A stretch of 64,000 bases of DNA, from contig CAVTFR010000021.1 in NCBI GenBank assembly GCA_963734025.1, forward strand, positions 124,001 through 188,000, written 5' to 3'. The stretch comes from JACVRW01 sp963734025. Its GTDB lineage: Bacteria; Actinomycetota; Thermoleophilia; Solirubrobacterales; Thermoleophilaceae. The notes under the pieces were generated by a model. The model did no database searches. It had not been told where the DNA came from and saw nothing but the letters and a program-made list of their open reading frames with translations. Made by a program: the position numbers and the translations under genes. The first letter of the stretch is position 1. The number at the start of each line of letters is the position of its first letter. Positions 47,368 through 54,979 of this stretch are shown piece by piece.

Positions 47368-48055
47368 GCGCCCTCGGCCACGACGACGATCGAGAAGTAG
47401 CGCCCGCGCGAGTGGCGGCGGCGGATCAGGCGGCACACCTCCCCGATGTCGAACGGCCGCTCGGGGATCAGGATCACGTCCGCACCGCCCGCCAGGCCCG
47501 AGTGGAGCGCGATCCAGCCCGCGTGGCGCCCCGTCACCTCGACGATCATCACGCGGTTGTGCGATTCGGCGGTCGTGTGCAGCCGGTCGATCGCATCGGT
47601 CGCGATCTGCACGCGGTGTCGAAGCCGAAGGTCATATCGGTGCCGCCGAGGTCGTTGTCGATCGTCTTTGGCACACCGAGCACGGGAAGCCCGTGGTCGC
47701 TGTGCAGCCGCGCGGCGGCGCCCAGAGTGTCCTCGCCCCCCGATTGCGATCAGGCCCCTCGAGATTGAGCGTGCGCAGGTTATTTCCGATCCGATCGGGG
47801 CCGTCGTCGTGCTTGAACGGGTTGGTACGAGACGAGCGCAGGATCGTGCCTCCGCGCGGCAGGATTCCCCTCGTCGACTCGATCGTCAGTTCCTAGCAGG
47901 CGTTGTTTGCCGGCCCGCGCCAGCCGTCGCGAAAGCCGACGATCGTGTGTGCGTGGGCGTCGATTCCCTTGCGCACGATGGCGCGGATGACCGCATTGAG
48001 GCCGGGACAGTCGCCTCCTCCGGTGAGCACTCCGATCCGCACGCGTGGGGACCAT
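47368..48055 (-). pseudogene. Decayed partial second copy of pfkA
   Basis: Nucleotide-level homologue of pfkA covering its first two-thirds. Readable stretches include QIATDAIDRLHTTAESHNRV, GRHAGWIALHSGLAGGADV and RPFDIGEVCRLIRRRHSRGR. There is an extra base near the start, an in-frame TAG (ELTI preceded by stop), several one-base indels, and the 3' third is missing. Differences from the intact pfkA fall largely at third codon positions, implying that this copy evolved as a coding gene before decay. Confidence 0.8.
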
Positions 48056-48059
48056 AAAG

Positions 48060-48464
48060 CCGACCGGGCAGAAAGCGACGCTTGCCCGCACCCTCGCCAT
48101 CACCGCCCTCGCCCCGCCCTCGGCTTGGGCGGCTGCTTAGGTAGCGACAAGCACCCCCGCACGTGAAGGACACGGTCGTGGTGTGCGCGAGCCCTCCCGC
48201 CACCGGGGTCTGCGCACCGGCCGCCCGGGCCGTCACCGCTGGCCAGCGGCTGGCTCTAAAGGAGGCCGGCGGGCGGGTGGAAGGGCTGCGCGTGCCCTCG
48301 TGGAGCTCAACACGTCGGGCGCGGGCGAGGGTCCTTGGAGTCCCGAGCGCGTCAACGCCAACGCCGAACGCGCCGCCGACGATCCCGGGGCGATCGCCTA
48401 CCTCGGCGAGCTCGCCTACAGCGCTTCGGCCCTCTCCGTGCCGATCACGAATCACGCCCAGTGA
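48060..48464 (+). pseudogene. Decayed 5' part of a substrate-binding protein gene
   Basis: Divergent from the pfkA relic as the intact gene is from pfkA. Recognisable pieces include a signal-peptide-like start, AARAVTAGQRLALKEAGGRVEGL, and in another frame VNANAERAADDPGAIAYLGELAYSASALSVPITN, ending at TGA 48462-48464. It corresponds to about the first 110 residues of binding protein 1. An early stop (TAG about 48140) and frameshifts make it non-functional. Confidence 0.75.
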
Positions 48465-48686
48465 CCGAGCGCCTGGCTGGTCTTTGGCCGTGGGCTGGCG
48501 GGTCAGATCATCGCTGCCCGCCGCGGCGTTCGCCTGGTCATTCACGACGAGCCTCTGGCGGCGACCCAGGTGGGCGGCGGGCTAGCGGTTGTGGCGGTCG
48601 TGGCCGAGGTGGCCTGGGTCCAATCGAGGCGGCCGGACCTGGAAGCGGAACTGGCACCGGTCAGGGCTGAGGTTAAGCCGGGATGA
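48465..48686 (+). pseudogene. 3' fragment of the split EamA-type transporter
   Basis: After the binding-protein relic, the frames give SSLPAAAFAW and then, shifted, LVIHDEPLAATQVGGGLAVVAVVAEVAWVQ and a charged tail to TGA 48684-48686. This is the last helix pair of an EamA repeat (the common GEPL..xQxxGGxLVLAGV ending). It pairs with the fragment at 47183. Identification rests on a short region, so it is tentative. Confidence 0.55.
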
Positions 48687-48701
48687 TGCTTAGGCGGGCC
48701 A

Positions 48702-48731
48702 TTGTCCCTACACGACGAACAGGGCTAGGAT
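48702..48731 (+). promoter_or_regulatory. Sigma-70 promoter of binding protein 2
   Basis: TTGTCC (48702-48707), an 18-base spacer and TAGGAT (48726-48731), giving a leader of about 35 bases with a GGAGGAGGG Shine-Dalgarno before TTG 48771. A normal leadered promoter, unlike the leaderless boxes elsewhere. Confidence 0.6.
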
Positions 48732-48770
48732 GCGGCACGTTGGAGTGATCATGACCTGGAGGAGGGAATT

Positions 48771-50042
48771 TTGCGTGGGCATTGGATGACGGTGGTCTGT
48801 CTCTTGGGGGCTCTCGCGCTTGGCGTGAGCGCCTGCGGGGATGACGACGATGACGATGGAGGCGGCGGGACGACCGCAAGCAAGAACGTCACGATCTACT
48901 CGAGCCTGCCGCTCCAGGGGGCGAGCCGAGTCCAGTCCCTGGACGTCCAGAGGGGCGCGACGCTCGCCCTCGAGCAGCGGAACGGCAAGGCGGGTGCGTG
49001 CACGGTCGAGTACAAGAAACTCGACGACTCCACGGCGCAGGCCGGCACGTGGGATGCGGGTGCGACCTCGGCGAACGCGCGGAAGGTCGCGAACGACGAC
49101 AGCGCGATCGCGCTGCTTGGCGAGTTCAACTCGGGCGCCTCGGCGGTCTCGATTCCGATCACGAACGAGGCGGGCCTCCTGCAGGTCAGCCCCTCGAACA
49201 CGGCGCTGGAGCTGACGAAGGACGCCGGCCCGGACGACAAGGGCGCCCCTGAGAAGTACTACCCGACGGGCGAGCGCACCTACGGGCGCGTCGTGCCCGC
49301 CGACCACATCCAGGGGTCGGCCCAGGCCGAGTGGATGGCCGAGGAGGGCGTCAAGAGCGTGTACGTCCTCGACGACAAGCAGGTGTACGGCGTGGGCGTC
49401 GCCAAGACCACCGCCGATGCCGCGGAGCTGAACGACATCGAGGTCGCCGGAACCGACTCGATCGACCCGAAGGCGCCGAACTACCGGTCGCTCGCGGCCA
49501 AGATCGCGGACTCCGGTGCCGACGCGGTGTTCTTCGGCGGCATCGTCGACAACAATGCGGTCCAGCTGTACAAGGACCTCGGCGCGGCGTTGCCCGATGC
49601 GACTTTGTGGGGTCCGGACGGCGTTGCCACCTCGACGTTCACGAACGACCTGCCGCCGGACATCGCGGAGCGCACGTTCATCACGGTCGCGACCATCAAC
49701 CCGAAGGACTACGGGCCCAAGGGGCAGACGTTCTTCGAGGACTTCAAGTCGCAGTACAAGCAGGACGTCGTCCAGCCGTACGCCATCTACGGCTTCGAGG
49801 CGATGGACGTCGTCCTCGACGCGATGGACCGCGCTGGTGATGCCTGCAACGACAAGCAGGCCGTGATCGACGAGTTCTACGCAACGAAGGGCAAGGAGGG
49901 CGTGACCGGCATCTACGACATCGACGAGGATGGCGATGTCAACCTGAGCCAGTTCGGCCGCCACCTGGTCGTGAACGGCGAGCTCTCGCCGATCAAGACC
50001 GTTCAGGTCAAGCAGGACAGCAACGGCGAGCCGCTCGGCTAG
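48771..50042 (+). CDS. Branched-chain-type ABC substrate-binding lipoprotein 2
   Basis: A 423-residue LivK-class lipoprotein. The signal peptide ends LALGVSAC with poly-Asp (GDDDDDDGGGG) after the lipobox Cys. The mature domain begins NVTIYSSLPLQGASRVQSLDVQRGATLALEQRNGKAG and continues with ITNEAGLLQVSPSNTALEL. TTG 48771 is strongly supported by GGAGGAGGG at ideal spacing; ATG 48786 lies inside the signal. It precedes livHMGF across a hairpin and is probably the main binding protein of that transporter. Confidence 0.92.
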   Translation: MRGHWMTVVCLLGALALGVSACGDDDDDDGGGGTTASKNVTIYSSLPLQGASRVQSLDVQRGATLALEQRNGKAGACTVEYKKLDDSTAQAGTWDAGATSANARKVANDDSAIALLGEFNSGASAVSIPITNEAGLLQVSPSNTALELTKDAGPDDKGAPEKYYPTGERTYGRVVPADHIQGSAQAEWMAEEGVKSVYVLDDKQVYGVGVAKTTADAAELNDIEVAGTDSIDPKAPNYRSLAAKIADSGADAVFFGGIVDNNAVQLYKDLGAALPDATLWGPDGVATSTFTNDLPPDIAERTFITVATINPKDYGPKGQTFFEDFKSQYKQDVVQPYAIYGFEAMDVVLDAMDRAGDACNDKQAVIDEFYATKGKEGVTGIYDIDEDGDVNLSQFGRHLVVNGELSPIKTVQVKQDSNGEPLG

Positions 50043-50054
50043 CCAGATTCGTGA

Positions 50055-50087
50055 GCGGGGCCCGGGGGGATTGCCTCCCGGGCCCGC
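50055..50087 (+). terminator. Hairpin between binding protein 2 and livH
   Basis: A 14-bp stem (one bulged G, one G-T pair) with loop ATTG, no T-run. It may act as a partial terminator or 3' stabiliser so that the binding protein is made in excess of the membrane subunits. Confidence 0.6.
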
Positions 50088-50119
50088 TTGCGCTCGCCAC
50101 TCCCAGTTAGAGTGCAGAG

Positions 50120-51190
50120 ATGGAAGCCGCCAGCTCCGCAGCACGGCGCACGCCGATCCAGCGCCGGGCGATCGAGCGCGCACGCGTCTGGATCGACCGC
50201 TATGGGCTGATCGTGATCCTGCTGATCCTCCCGGTCGTGTACGGGATCCAGGACCTGCAGGACGACGGGGACCTCTCGAGGCTCGCGAGCAACCTCAAGG
50301 ACGGGCTCTCGAACGGCGCCATCTGGGCGCTGATCGCGCTCGGCTACACGATGGTCTACGGCATCATCCAGCTGATCAACTTCGCCCACGGCGAGCTGTT
50401 CATGCTCGGGTCGTTCACCGCCGTGGGGCTGTACGGGACGGTGGGGCTGGCCACCGGCAACCCCGTGATAGGGCTCGCCACCGGACTCCTGGTCGTCCTG
50501 GTGATCACGATGGTCGTCTGCGGGGTGCTCAACGTCATGATCGAGCGCGTCGGCTACCGGCCGTTACGCAACGCGCCCAAGCTCGCTCCGCTGATCACGG
50601 CGGTTGGGTTCTCGTTCATCTTCCAGAACGTTGGCATCCTCTGGCTCGGCCCCGCGCAGTCGGCGGCGCCCGACCTGATCAGGTCCCAGAAGGAGCTCTT
50701 CGAGGTCGCGGGCGTCTCCGTGACGCAGGGGGACGTCCTGGCGATCGTCGCCACCGCGCCGCTGCTGCTGCTGCTGGGCGGGTTCGTCACGCGCAGCCGC
50801 ATGGGCAAGGCCATGCGGGCAACGGCCCAGGACCCTGAGGCCGCACGGCTGATGGGGATCAACGTCGACACGACCATCTCGTTCACGTTCCTGGTCGGCG
50901 GGCTGATGGCGGGGGCGGCCGGCCTTATCTACGCCCTCTACCAGACCACGATCTGGTTCTTCCAGGGCTTCACCGCCGGGCTGATCGCGTTCACGGCCGC
51001 CGTCATGGGGGGCATCGGGAGCCTCCCGGGAGCGGTGCTCGGCGGCGTGATCATCGGCTGCATCCAACAGATCTCCGACAACCGCATCGGCGGCGAGTGG
51101 ACTCCCGCGGTCGTGTTCGCCTACCTTGTGCTGATCATGGTCTTCAAGCCTCAGGGGCTGCTCGGGGAACAGACCCGGGAGGCCGGATGA
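50120..51190 (+). CDS. livH: Branched-chain amino-acid ABC permease LivH
   Basis: A 356-residue polytopic permease of the LivH family. It has GLSNGAIWALIALGYTMVYGIIQLINFAHGELFMLGSF, the family-defining first segment, and later GKAMRATAQDPEAARLMGINVD and FTAAVMGGIGSLPGAVLGG. About eight to nine transmembrane helices. It precedes livM, with ATGA overlap. ATG 50120 is a clear start with AGAG upstream. Confidence 0.95.
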   Translation: MEAASSAARRTPIQRRAIERARVWIDRYGLIVILLILPVVYGIQDLQDDGDLSRLASNLKDGLSNGAIWALIALGYTMVYGIIQLINFAHGELFMLGSFTAVGLYGTVGLATGNPVIGLATGLLVVLVITMVVCGVLNVMIERVGYRPLRNAPKLAPLITAVGFSFIFQNVGILWLGPAQSAAPDLIRSQKELFEVAGVSVTQGDVLAIVATAPLLLLLGGFVTRSRMGKAMRATAQDPEAARLMGINVDTTISFTFLVGGLMAGAAGLIYALYQTTIWFFQGFTAGLIAFTAAVMGGIGSLPGAVLGGVIIGCIQQISDNRIGGEWTPAVVFAYLVLIMVFKPQGLLGEQTREAG

Positions 51191-52350
51191 GCCTGCCCGT
51201 CATCGGCCGCCATCGCGACCTCGCCATCGCGATCGCGTTGCTCGGCTTCGGGCTCGTTCTCCCGTTCCTCTTCGAAGAGTCCAGTCCGTTCATGGACGAC
51301 GCCGTGACAGCGCTGGCATACGTGGGGATGGCGCTCGGGCTCAACATCGTGGTGGGCTTCGCGGGGCTGCTCGACCTCGGCTACGTGGCGTTCTTCGCGA
51401 TCGGCGCGTACACGATCGGCTGGCTGGCCTCTGGCTTCGCGTTCGACATCAACAATGGGGAGGGCATCCACGTCGGCGTCAGCGAGTTCGTGCAGACCCT
51501 GCCCGGAATCCACCTCAACTTCCTGCTCGTCGCCGTGGCGGCGGTGATCACGACCGCTATAGCGGGCGCCCTGATCGGCTTGCCCACGCTCCGGCTCCGG
51601 GGCGACTACATCGCGATCGTCACGCTCGCTTTTGGCGAGATCATCCGTGTGTTCGCGCTGAACGGCAACGAGATCGAGTTCGGCGGGTACACGCTGACCA
51701 ACGGCGCGCAGGGGATCACGCCGGTGGACAAGATCGACCTGCCGTTCACCGGGCAGTTCACCTCGCTCAACCTGAGACCGTGGTTCTGGACCGCCCTTGG
51801 CATCGTGGCGCTTGTCCTGTTCGTGAACTTCCGTCTGCGCGACTCGCGCCTGGGGCGGGCCTGGATCGCCGTGCGTGAGGACGAGGTGGCGGCGGCGAGC
51901 ATGGGCGTGCCTCTGGTGAGGACGAAGCTGCTCGCCTACGCCACGGGGGCGGCGTTCGGCGGGATCTCGGGCGCCTTCCTGGGCTCATACCTGAACACCG
52001 TGAACTCCGAGCAGTTCCAGTTCTCGTTCTCGATCTTCGTGCTCGCGATGATCATCCTCGGCGGATTGGGGAACATCTGGGGGGTTGTCCTGGGGGCAGT
52101 GGTGCTGTCGTTCGCGAACACGTACCTCATTCCCGACGTGCTGAACGAGCTGCCGGCGAAGGTCGGTCTCGACTTCGACCTCACCGAGTTGAGCTTCGGC
52201 ATCTTCGGGTTCCTACTCGTGATCATGATGGTGCTCCGGCCGGAGGGCCTCCTGCCGGAGCGCAGGCGCAAGCTCGAGCTTGGTGGCGTCGGGGCCGGCG
52301 ACACCACAGGGGTCGGACAGTCCGAGACCGTGCACGAGGCGCGCGCATGA
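51187..52350 (+). CDS. livM: Branched-chain amino-acid ABC permease LivM
   Basis: A 387-residue permease. The LivM hallmarks are MALGLNIVVGFAGLLDLGYVAFFAIGAY, LRGDYIAIVTLAFGEIIRV and IILGGLGNIWGVVLGA. ATG 51187 overlaps the livH stop and the TGA overlaps livG. The C-terminal tail after RPEGLLPERR is hydrophilic and not conserved. Confidence 0.95.
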   Translation: MSLPVIGRHRDLAIAIALLGFGLVLPFLFEESSPFMDDAVTALAYVGMALGLNIVVGFAGLLDLGYVAFFAIGAYTIGWLASGFAFDINNGEGIHVGVSEFVQTLPGIHLNFLLVAVAAVITTAIAGALIGLPTLRLRGDYIAIVTLAFGEIIRVFALNGNEIEFGGYTLTNGAQGITPVDKIDLPFTGQFTSLNLRPWFWTALGIVALVLFVNFRLRDSRLGRAWIAVREDEVAAASMGVPLVRTKLLAYATGAAFGGISGAFLGSYLNTVNSEQFQFSFSIFVLAMIILGGLGNIWGVVLGAVVLSFANTYLIPDVLNELPAKVGLDFDLTELSFGIFGFLLVIMMVLRPEGLLPERRRKLELGGVGAGDTTGVGQSETVHEARA

Positions 52351-53153
52351 CGGCGGACGAGGGCCACGTCGCGCAGCAAGGCGGAGCGGTGCTGGAGACG
52401 CAGTCGGTGACGAAGGCCTTCGGTGGATTGGTAGCGGTCGACGACGTGAGCTTCGTGATCCCGGAGAAGTCGATCGTCTCGATCATCGGGCCCAACGGCG
52501 CCGGCAAGACCACGTTCTTCAACATGCTCACAGGGCTGTACCGGCCGACCGCGGGGCGCCTCTACTTCGAGGACCGGGACATCACCTACGTGCGCCCGGA
52601 TCGGATCCTCGCGCGAGGCATGGCGCGGACCTTTCAGAACATTCGGCTCTTCGCGACGATGTCCGCGCTCGAGAACGTGCTCGTGGGACAGCACGCCCGC
52701 ATGCACGCGGGCCTGTTCCGTTCAATCGTGCGGACGCCAGGGGTGCGGCGCGAGGAGCGCGAAGCACGAGACAAGGCGCGTGAGCTGCTGGAGTACGTCG
52801 GTCTCCAGTCCGACGTCTTCGAACAGATGGCGGTCAACCTCTCGTATGGCGACCAGCGGCGAGTGGAGATCGCGCGGGCGCTCGCCTCGGATCCCAAGCT
52901 CCTTCTGCTCGACGAGCCTACGGCGGGCATGAACCCCCAGGAATCCGGACGCCTGACCGAGTTCATGCACCAGCTGAGGGACGATCGAGGCCTGACCATC
53001 CTGCTGATTGAACACGACATGAAGGTGGTCATGGGCGTCTCCGAACGGATCACGGTCCTCGACCATGGGGAGAAGGTCGCCGAGGGCTCGCCGGAGGAGG
53101 TCCGGCACAATCCGAGGGTGATCGAGGCCTATCTCGGGACGAAGGCGGCCTAG
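52347..53153 (+). CDS. livG: Branched-chain amino-acid ABC ATPase LivG
   Basis: A 268-residue ABC ATPase. Walker A is IIGPNGAGKTTFFN, the ABC signature LSYGDQRRVEIARAL, Walker B LLLLDEPTAGMN, with a switch His in LIEHDMK. C-terminal DHGEKVAEGSPEEVRHNPRVIEAYLG is the LivG ending. A short extra N-terminus precedes LETQSVTKAFGG. Overlaps livM by four bases. Confidence 0.96.
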   Translation: MTADEGHVAQQGGAVLETQSVTKAFGGLVAVDDVSFVIPEKSIVSIIGPNGAGKTTFFNMLTGLYRPTAGRLYFEDRDITYVRPDRILARGMARTFQNIRLFATMSALENVLVGQHARMHAGLFRSIVRTPGVRREEREARDKARELLEYVGLQSDVFEQMAVNLSYGDQRRVEIARALASDPKLLLLDEPTAGMNPQESGRLTEFMHQLRDDRGLTILLIEHDMKVVMGVSERITVLDHGEKVAEGSPEEVRHNPRVIEAYLGTKAA

Positions 53154-53156
53154 CTC

Positions 53157-53867
53157 ATGGCGATGCTGACGCTCGAGAACGTCCACACGTTCTACGGCAA
53201 CATCGAGGCCCTCAAGGGCATTTCGCTCGAGGTCAACGAGGGAGAAATCGTGACCCTCATCGGCTCGAACGGTGCGGGCAAGTCCACCACCTTGCGATCG
53301 ATCTCGGGCCTCACCCCTCCGCGCGAGGGCTCGATCAACTTCGAGGGCGAGGAGGTGGGCGAGACCCCGCCCCAGGAAATTGTGCAGCGGGGAATCTCTC
53401 AGGCGCCGGAAGGGCGGCGCATATTCCAGCGCATGACCGTGCACGAGAACCTGGAGCTCGGGGGGTACCTGCGGCGCGATTCAGAAGCCGTGGCGAAGGA
53501 CCTTGACCGGGTGTACAAGCTCTTCCCGAGGCTGAAGGAGCGCGAGCGCCAGAAGGCAGGAACCATGTCCGGAGGCGAGCAGCAGATGCTCGCCATCGGG
53601 CGCGCGCTGATGGCGGACCCCAAGCTGCTGCTGCTGGACGAGCCCTCGATGGGCCTGGCCCCGATCCTGGTCGAGCGGATCTACGAGACGATCGCCGAGA
53701 TCAACAACCAGGGAACGACCATCCTGCTGGTGGAGCAGAACGCGAACTTCGCGCTCGAGGTCTCGAAGCGCGGTTACGTTCTCGAAACGGGACAGATCGC
53801 GCTTACCGACAAAGCGGCGGCGCTGCGCGAGAACCCCGAGGTGCAGAAGGCCTACCTGGGAACGTGA
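53157..53867 (+). CDS. livF: Branched-chain amino-acid ABC ATPase LivF
   Basis: A 236-residue ABC ATPase. Walker A LIGSNGAGKSTTLR, ABC signature MSGGEQQMLAIGRAL, Walker B LLLLDEPSMGLAP and C-terminal RENPEVQKAYLG. Together with LivG it forms the ATPase pair of the transporter. It starts three bases after livG and overlaps a small membrane protein gene by GTGA. Confidence 0.96.
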   Translation: MAMLTLENVHTFYGNIEALKGISLEVNEGEIVTLIGSNGAGKSTTLRSISGLTPPREGSINFEGEEVGETPPQEIVQRGISQAPEGRRIFQRMTVHENLELGGYLRRDSEAVAKDLDRVYKLFPRLKERERQKAGTMSGGEQQMLAIGRALMADPKLLLLDEPSMGLAPILVERIYETIAEINNQGTTILLVEQNANFALEVSKRGYVLETGQIALTDKAAALRENPEVQKAYLGT

Positions 53868-54139
53868 CCGTCCTGGCAGTCATCGGCGCAAAGGCCCTGT
53901 ACCTGACGTTCGTCTGGCTCGGGTCGGGCATCGTCGCGTCGTGGCTCTCCAACCGGAAGGGCTACGGGGAGAGGCCCGGGCTGGCGGCGGGACTCCTGTT
54001 GAGCGCCGTGGGAGTTCTCATCTGGCTCTTCTGGCCTGCGCGATCGGACTCCCGCTGGAAGGTGCAGGGACCTCTCGGCCGGGGCGAGAAGACCGTCGCC
54101 GAGGCCCGGGCGGAGCGCGCGGGCGGCAGCGAGAGCTGA
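53864..54139 (+). CDS. Small membrane protein coupled to livF
   Basis: A 91-residue protein with two hydrophobic segments (VLAVIGAKALYLTFVWLGSGIVASWL and LAAGLLLSAVGVLIWLFWP) and a charged, Glu/Arg-rich tail. Coupled to livF through GTGA, so it may be an accessory of the transporter. No recognised family; function unknown. Confidence 0.65.
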   Translation: MTVLAVIGAKALYLTFVWLGSGIVASWLSNRKGYGERPGLAAGLLLSAVGVLIWLFWPARSDSRWKVQGPLGRGEKTVAEARAERAGGSES

Positions 54140-54200
54140 GGGATCACTGGGCTCGGACGACGGCCTTGGGCGCCTTGAGAAGCTCGGCGTCTGGCTGGGC

Positions 54201-54791
54201 GTGTGGACGGCGCCCCGCGATGCCGTCGTACCGCCGCCGCCCGGGCGGAAGATCGCGCTCGGAGCGCTCGTCGGGCTTGCCATCGTGGGCGGCGCCGCGG
54301 CACTCATCGCGCCTGCCATCGAGCGCGGCAAGGAGGAACGCTCGGCGGCCGACCGGCGTCGGGATGCCGTTTTCGAGGCGGCCAAGCGCAGACGGCTGGC
54401 CGAGGAGGGCAGGCCGCACAGCGGCCGTACCGAACGCCCAAGCGGAAGGCTCTCCCGCGCCGTAGCGCTCCGCGCGCGCCGGGCGCTCGTCGGCGACCTC
54501 GAGCGTGCGATCACCCGCGACGCGCAGGGGCGGGTGCGCGCGGGGAAGCTCGACGGGCCGGTGCTCGCGACCAAGTGCGAGATCAACCCTCCTTCGCAGC
54601 GGCGGGTCGAGCGCGACCTCAACGCTCGGGGCTCGGACTACGACTGCCTCGCTGTCACCTCACGTGACCCGGAGGGCCGCTTCTTAGTCGGCTACACGTT
54701 CGATGCGACGGTCGACTACCGGCGCTTCAGCTTCAGGTGGGCCAAGGCGTGCCGGCCGCCGGGCGAGGGAGCCGCGCGGCTCGCGTGCTGA
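54201..54791 (+). CDS. Unknown protein with an N-terminal membrane anchor
   Basis: A 196-residue protein. A single hydrophobic segment (ALGALVGLAIVGGAAALIAPAI, about residues 19-40) is followed by a highly charged helical stretch (ERGKEERSAADRRRDAVFEAAKRRRLAEEGR). A C-terminal domain with CEINPPSQRR, YDCLAVTS, GYTFDATVDY and a final Cys-rich end (AKACRPPGEGAARLAC) follows. Probably an extracytoplasmic domain with disulphides; no family recognised. The GTG start is uncertain because the frame has no better codon near the preceding gene. Confidence 0.55.
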   Translation: MWTAPRDAVVPPPPGRKIALGALVGLAIVGGAAALIAPAIERGKEERSAADRRRDAVFEAAKRRRLAEEGRPHSGRTERPSGRLSRAVALRARRALVGDLERAITRDAQGRVRAGKLDGPVLATKCEINPPSQRRVERDLNARGSDYDCLAVTSRDPEGRFLVGYTFDATVDYRRFSFRWAKACRPPGEGAARLAC

Positions 54792-54872
54792 GCGGCCGCG
54801 CTCCTGTAAGCAGTCGCGGCGTCCCGACCTCGAAGCCGAGGGTGCTCCGCGAAGACCGCGTGAGGCCACGTT

Positions 54873-54900
54873 GTCCCCGCATTAAGGCGCGGGCGGGGAC
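54873..54900 (+). repeat. Perfect 8-bp inverted repeat upstream of binding protein 3
   Basis: GTCCCCGC (54873-54880) and GCGGGGAC (54893-54900) with a 12-base loop. It lies between the unknown gene and binding protein 3 and could be a terminator stem or operator. A TAGGAT sequence (54924-54929) follows and may be the -10 of the next gene. Confidence 0.5.
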
Positions 54901-54979
54901 CGCGCGAGATCCGAAGCGCCGGTTAGGATTCCCGCGGAGCTCGAGCCAATCTCCACTGGTCTCGCTAGGAGGTAAGATC

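Noticed and set aside
47403..47896. Large plus-strand open frames across the pfkA relic as new genes
   Set aside because: They read antisense to a recognisable pfkA copy and end where the relic's frameshifts fall; no independent protein signal.
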